Source: an uncultured Pseudomonadales bacterium
Lineage (GTDB): Bacteria > Pseudomonadota > Gammaproteobacteria > Pseudomonadales > Porticoccaceae
Length of the DNA: 34,329 bases
Reading direction: 5' to 3'
Assembly (NCBI GenBank): GCA_905478975.1
Contig: CAJQKW010000109.1
Coordinates: 1-34,329 of the forward strand
Below the pieces are notes generated by a model. The model ran no database searches and was not told the origin of the DNA. It was given only the letters and a program-made list of their open reading frames with translations. Each line of letters opens with the position of its first letter. Position 1 is the first letter of the stretch. Below are positions 33,040 to 34,329 of the stretch, in pieces. Made by a program: the position numbers and the translations under genes.

Positions 33040-33055
33040 CGGAATACACTTTTTA

Positions 33056-34329
33056 ATGAATAGCGTAATAAAGAGCAAAATAAAGAGCAACATAAAGAGC
33101 CCAATGAATAACGATATGGAAATCCCTACACCACAAACCTATGACCTCTGCGTAATTGGCGGCGGCATTCAAGGCGCAGGCGTCGCCCAGGCCGCGGCAC
33201 TCAGCGGACTCTCCGTAGCGCTTATTGAAAAAAGTGATTGGGGTGCAGGCACCTCTTCCAAATCCAGCAAGCTTATCCACGGTGGCTTGCGTTACTTGCA
33301 GACAATGCAAATTGGCCTTGTCTACGAGAGTCTCCGGGAACGCCGCATCCTTTTGGATATTGCTGAAGACATAGTCAAACCGAACTGGTTCTACCTGCCG
33401 GTATATAAAAGCGACCGCTTTAAAGCCTGGCAAGTGCGCATCGGATTAATGCTCTACCGACTGCTGGCAGGGTGGAATAATCTAGCCGGATTTGAGCAGC
33501 TTCCGCGGGAACAGTGGCATCAATTACAGGGGCTCAATACATCGGACCTGGAATGCGTGTTTATCTACCAAGATGCCCAGACCGACGACAAAATATTAAC
33601 CCAACGCGTAGTCGCCTCCGCCGAACGACATGGCGCCACCCTACTCTGCCCAGCTAAGTTTTTAACCGCTGAAGAAAATGACAATGGCTATCTTGTCACC
33701 CTCGCCATCGGCGATGAAATCAGCAGCTTAAAGTGCCGTACATTGGTCAACGCCGGTGGCCCATGGGTCAATCGGATAGCCGAGACCATCGAGCCCAAAC
33801 CGCCAACTATCGACGTAGATTTGATCAAAGGAACCCACTTAGAATTTACTCAACGGCTCAGCGAAAAATGTTTTTATATTGAAGCCAAACAGGATCACCG
33901 GGCGATTTTTGTACTGCCTTTTAAAGGCGGCACATTACTCGGCACCACAGAGCAATTATTCGAAGGCAACCCCGACGGCGTAGTGCCCAGCGAAGAAGAA
34001 ACCAACTATCTCCTAGAGGTGATTCATAGTCATTTCCCTCACTTCAATCATCAGCCGAGTGAATCATGGGCTGGTCTAAGAGTCTTACCTGCAAGTGGAA
34101 ATAACCCCTTCAAGCGCAGTCGTGAAGTCCAGTTCGCAGAGACCAATAACTACCTGGCAATCTATGGAGGCAAGCTCACAGGCTATCGCTCCACCGCGGA
34201 AAATGCATTGAAAAGGATTTTGAAGTCGATGCTGCTGGAGGCTAACCAAGCAGAAAAGTTGGAGCCAACAGGTGCCAGTAAAAAGACAGACTTCTACAGA
34301 ATGGGCGACACATCAAAGGTTAAAATTTA
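33056..34329 (+). CDS. glpD: FAD-dependent glycerol-3-phosphate dehydrogenase (partial, cut by window end)
   Basis: The open frame runs to the window edge without a stop; about 424 residues are visible. Oxidises glycerol-3-phosphate to dihydroxyacetone phosphate at the membrane and passes electrons to quinone. The FAD-binding GGGIQGAGVA near the N-terminus, TSSKSSKLIHGGLRYL, VNAGGPWVNRIA, KGTHLEF, GTLLGTTE and YGGKLTGYRSTAENAL are GlpD/DAO-family segments. The start is uncertain: ATG 33056 (used here), ATG 33104 or ATG 33116. The first 16 codons contain three 12-nt repeats (IKSK, IKSN, IKSP), and each repeat contains an AAAGAG that looks like a ribosome site; the repeat part has no counterpart in GlpD. 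The sequence is probably an operon with the upstream phosphodiesterase gene. Confidence 0.9.
   Translation, partial: MNSVIKSKIKSNIKSPMNNDMEIPTPQTYDLCVIGGGIQGAGVAQAAALSGLSVALIEKSDWGAGTSSKSSKLIHGGLRYLQTMQIGLVYESLRERRILLDIAEDIVKPNWFYLPVYKSDRFKAWQVRIGLMLYRLLAGWNNLAGFEQLPREQWHQLQGLNTSDLECVFIYQDAQTDDKILTQRVVASAERHGATLLCPAKFLTAEENDNGYLVTLAIGDEISSLKCRTLVNAGGPWVNRIAETIEPKPPTIDVDLIKGTHLEFTQRLSEKCFYIEAKQDHRAIFVLPFKGGTLLGTTEQLFEGNPDGVVPSEEETNYLLEVIHSHFPHFNHQPSESWAGLRVLPASGNNPFKRSREVQFAETNNYLAIYGGKLTGYRSTAENALKRILKSMLLEANQAEKLEPTGASKKTDFYRMGDTSKVKI
33068..33103 (+). repeat. three 12-nt tandem repeats at the glpD 5' end
   Basis: ATAAAGAGCAAA, ATAAAGAGCAAC and ATAAAGAGCCCA in direct succession, in frame with the glpD-like gene if it starts at 33056, or lying in its leader if it starts at 33104. 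Confidence 0.85.

Overview
The window looks like chromosomal DNA of a marine, heterotrophic gammaproteobacterium, probably near the SAR92/Porticoccaceae-Cellvibrionales group. This is judged from protein style only: a Pseudomonas-type long isocitrate lyase, FadB, Tex, FolD and TonB-dependent receptors of the Xanthomonas/Caulobacter type, with no SusC/SusD pair. No rRNA, phage, IS element or CRISPR was seen.

Layout. Positions 1-2670: a LysR regulator divergent from isocitrate lyase (glyoxylate shunt). 2869-5471: a membrane-anchored serine hydrolase, a minisatellite over its stop codon, and an atypical Nramp-family transporter on the other strand, followed by what looks like a decayed second copy of the hydrolase C-terminus. 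5794-9949: a dihydroorotate dehydrogenase fused to its PyrK-like electron-transfer subunit, convergent with an orphan fadB; between them lie two tandem 97-nt imperfect hairpins. 10067-12187: a PLP decarboxylase-like enzyme and a Phd/VapC-type toxin-antitoxin pair with a readable promoter and operator. 12243-16990: a methyltransferase, tex, a tRNA-Pro/Arg/His cluster with a good sigma70 promoter, and folD with a bidirectional terminator.

17025-31375 is the most distinctive part, a polysaccharide-utilisation locus: two sulfatases, a GH3 glycosidase, a Tat-exported GH10 xylanase-like enzyme, a TonB-dependent receptor and a NarL-type response regulator on the minus strand, then divergently a histidine kinase with a periplasmic solute-binding-protein-like sensor and a third sulfatase. 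A coherent reading is uptake and desulfation of a sulfated, probably xylose-containing glycan, sensed by the split two-component system. The substrate is inference. 31417-34329 holds a crotonase-fold protein lacking both catalytic glutamates, a glycerophosphodiester phosphodiesterase, and the 5' part of an FAD-dependent glycerol-3-phosphate dehydrogenase cut by the window end.

A theme across the window is short degenerate tandem repeats (units 12-18 nt) just after stop codons or in-frame in surface loops and linkers: at least eight independent arrays in 34 kb. Start codons were moved from the longest ORF to internal ATGs where a Shine-Dalgarno sequence or family alignment supports it.
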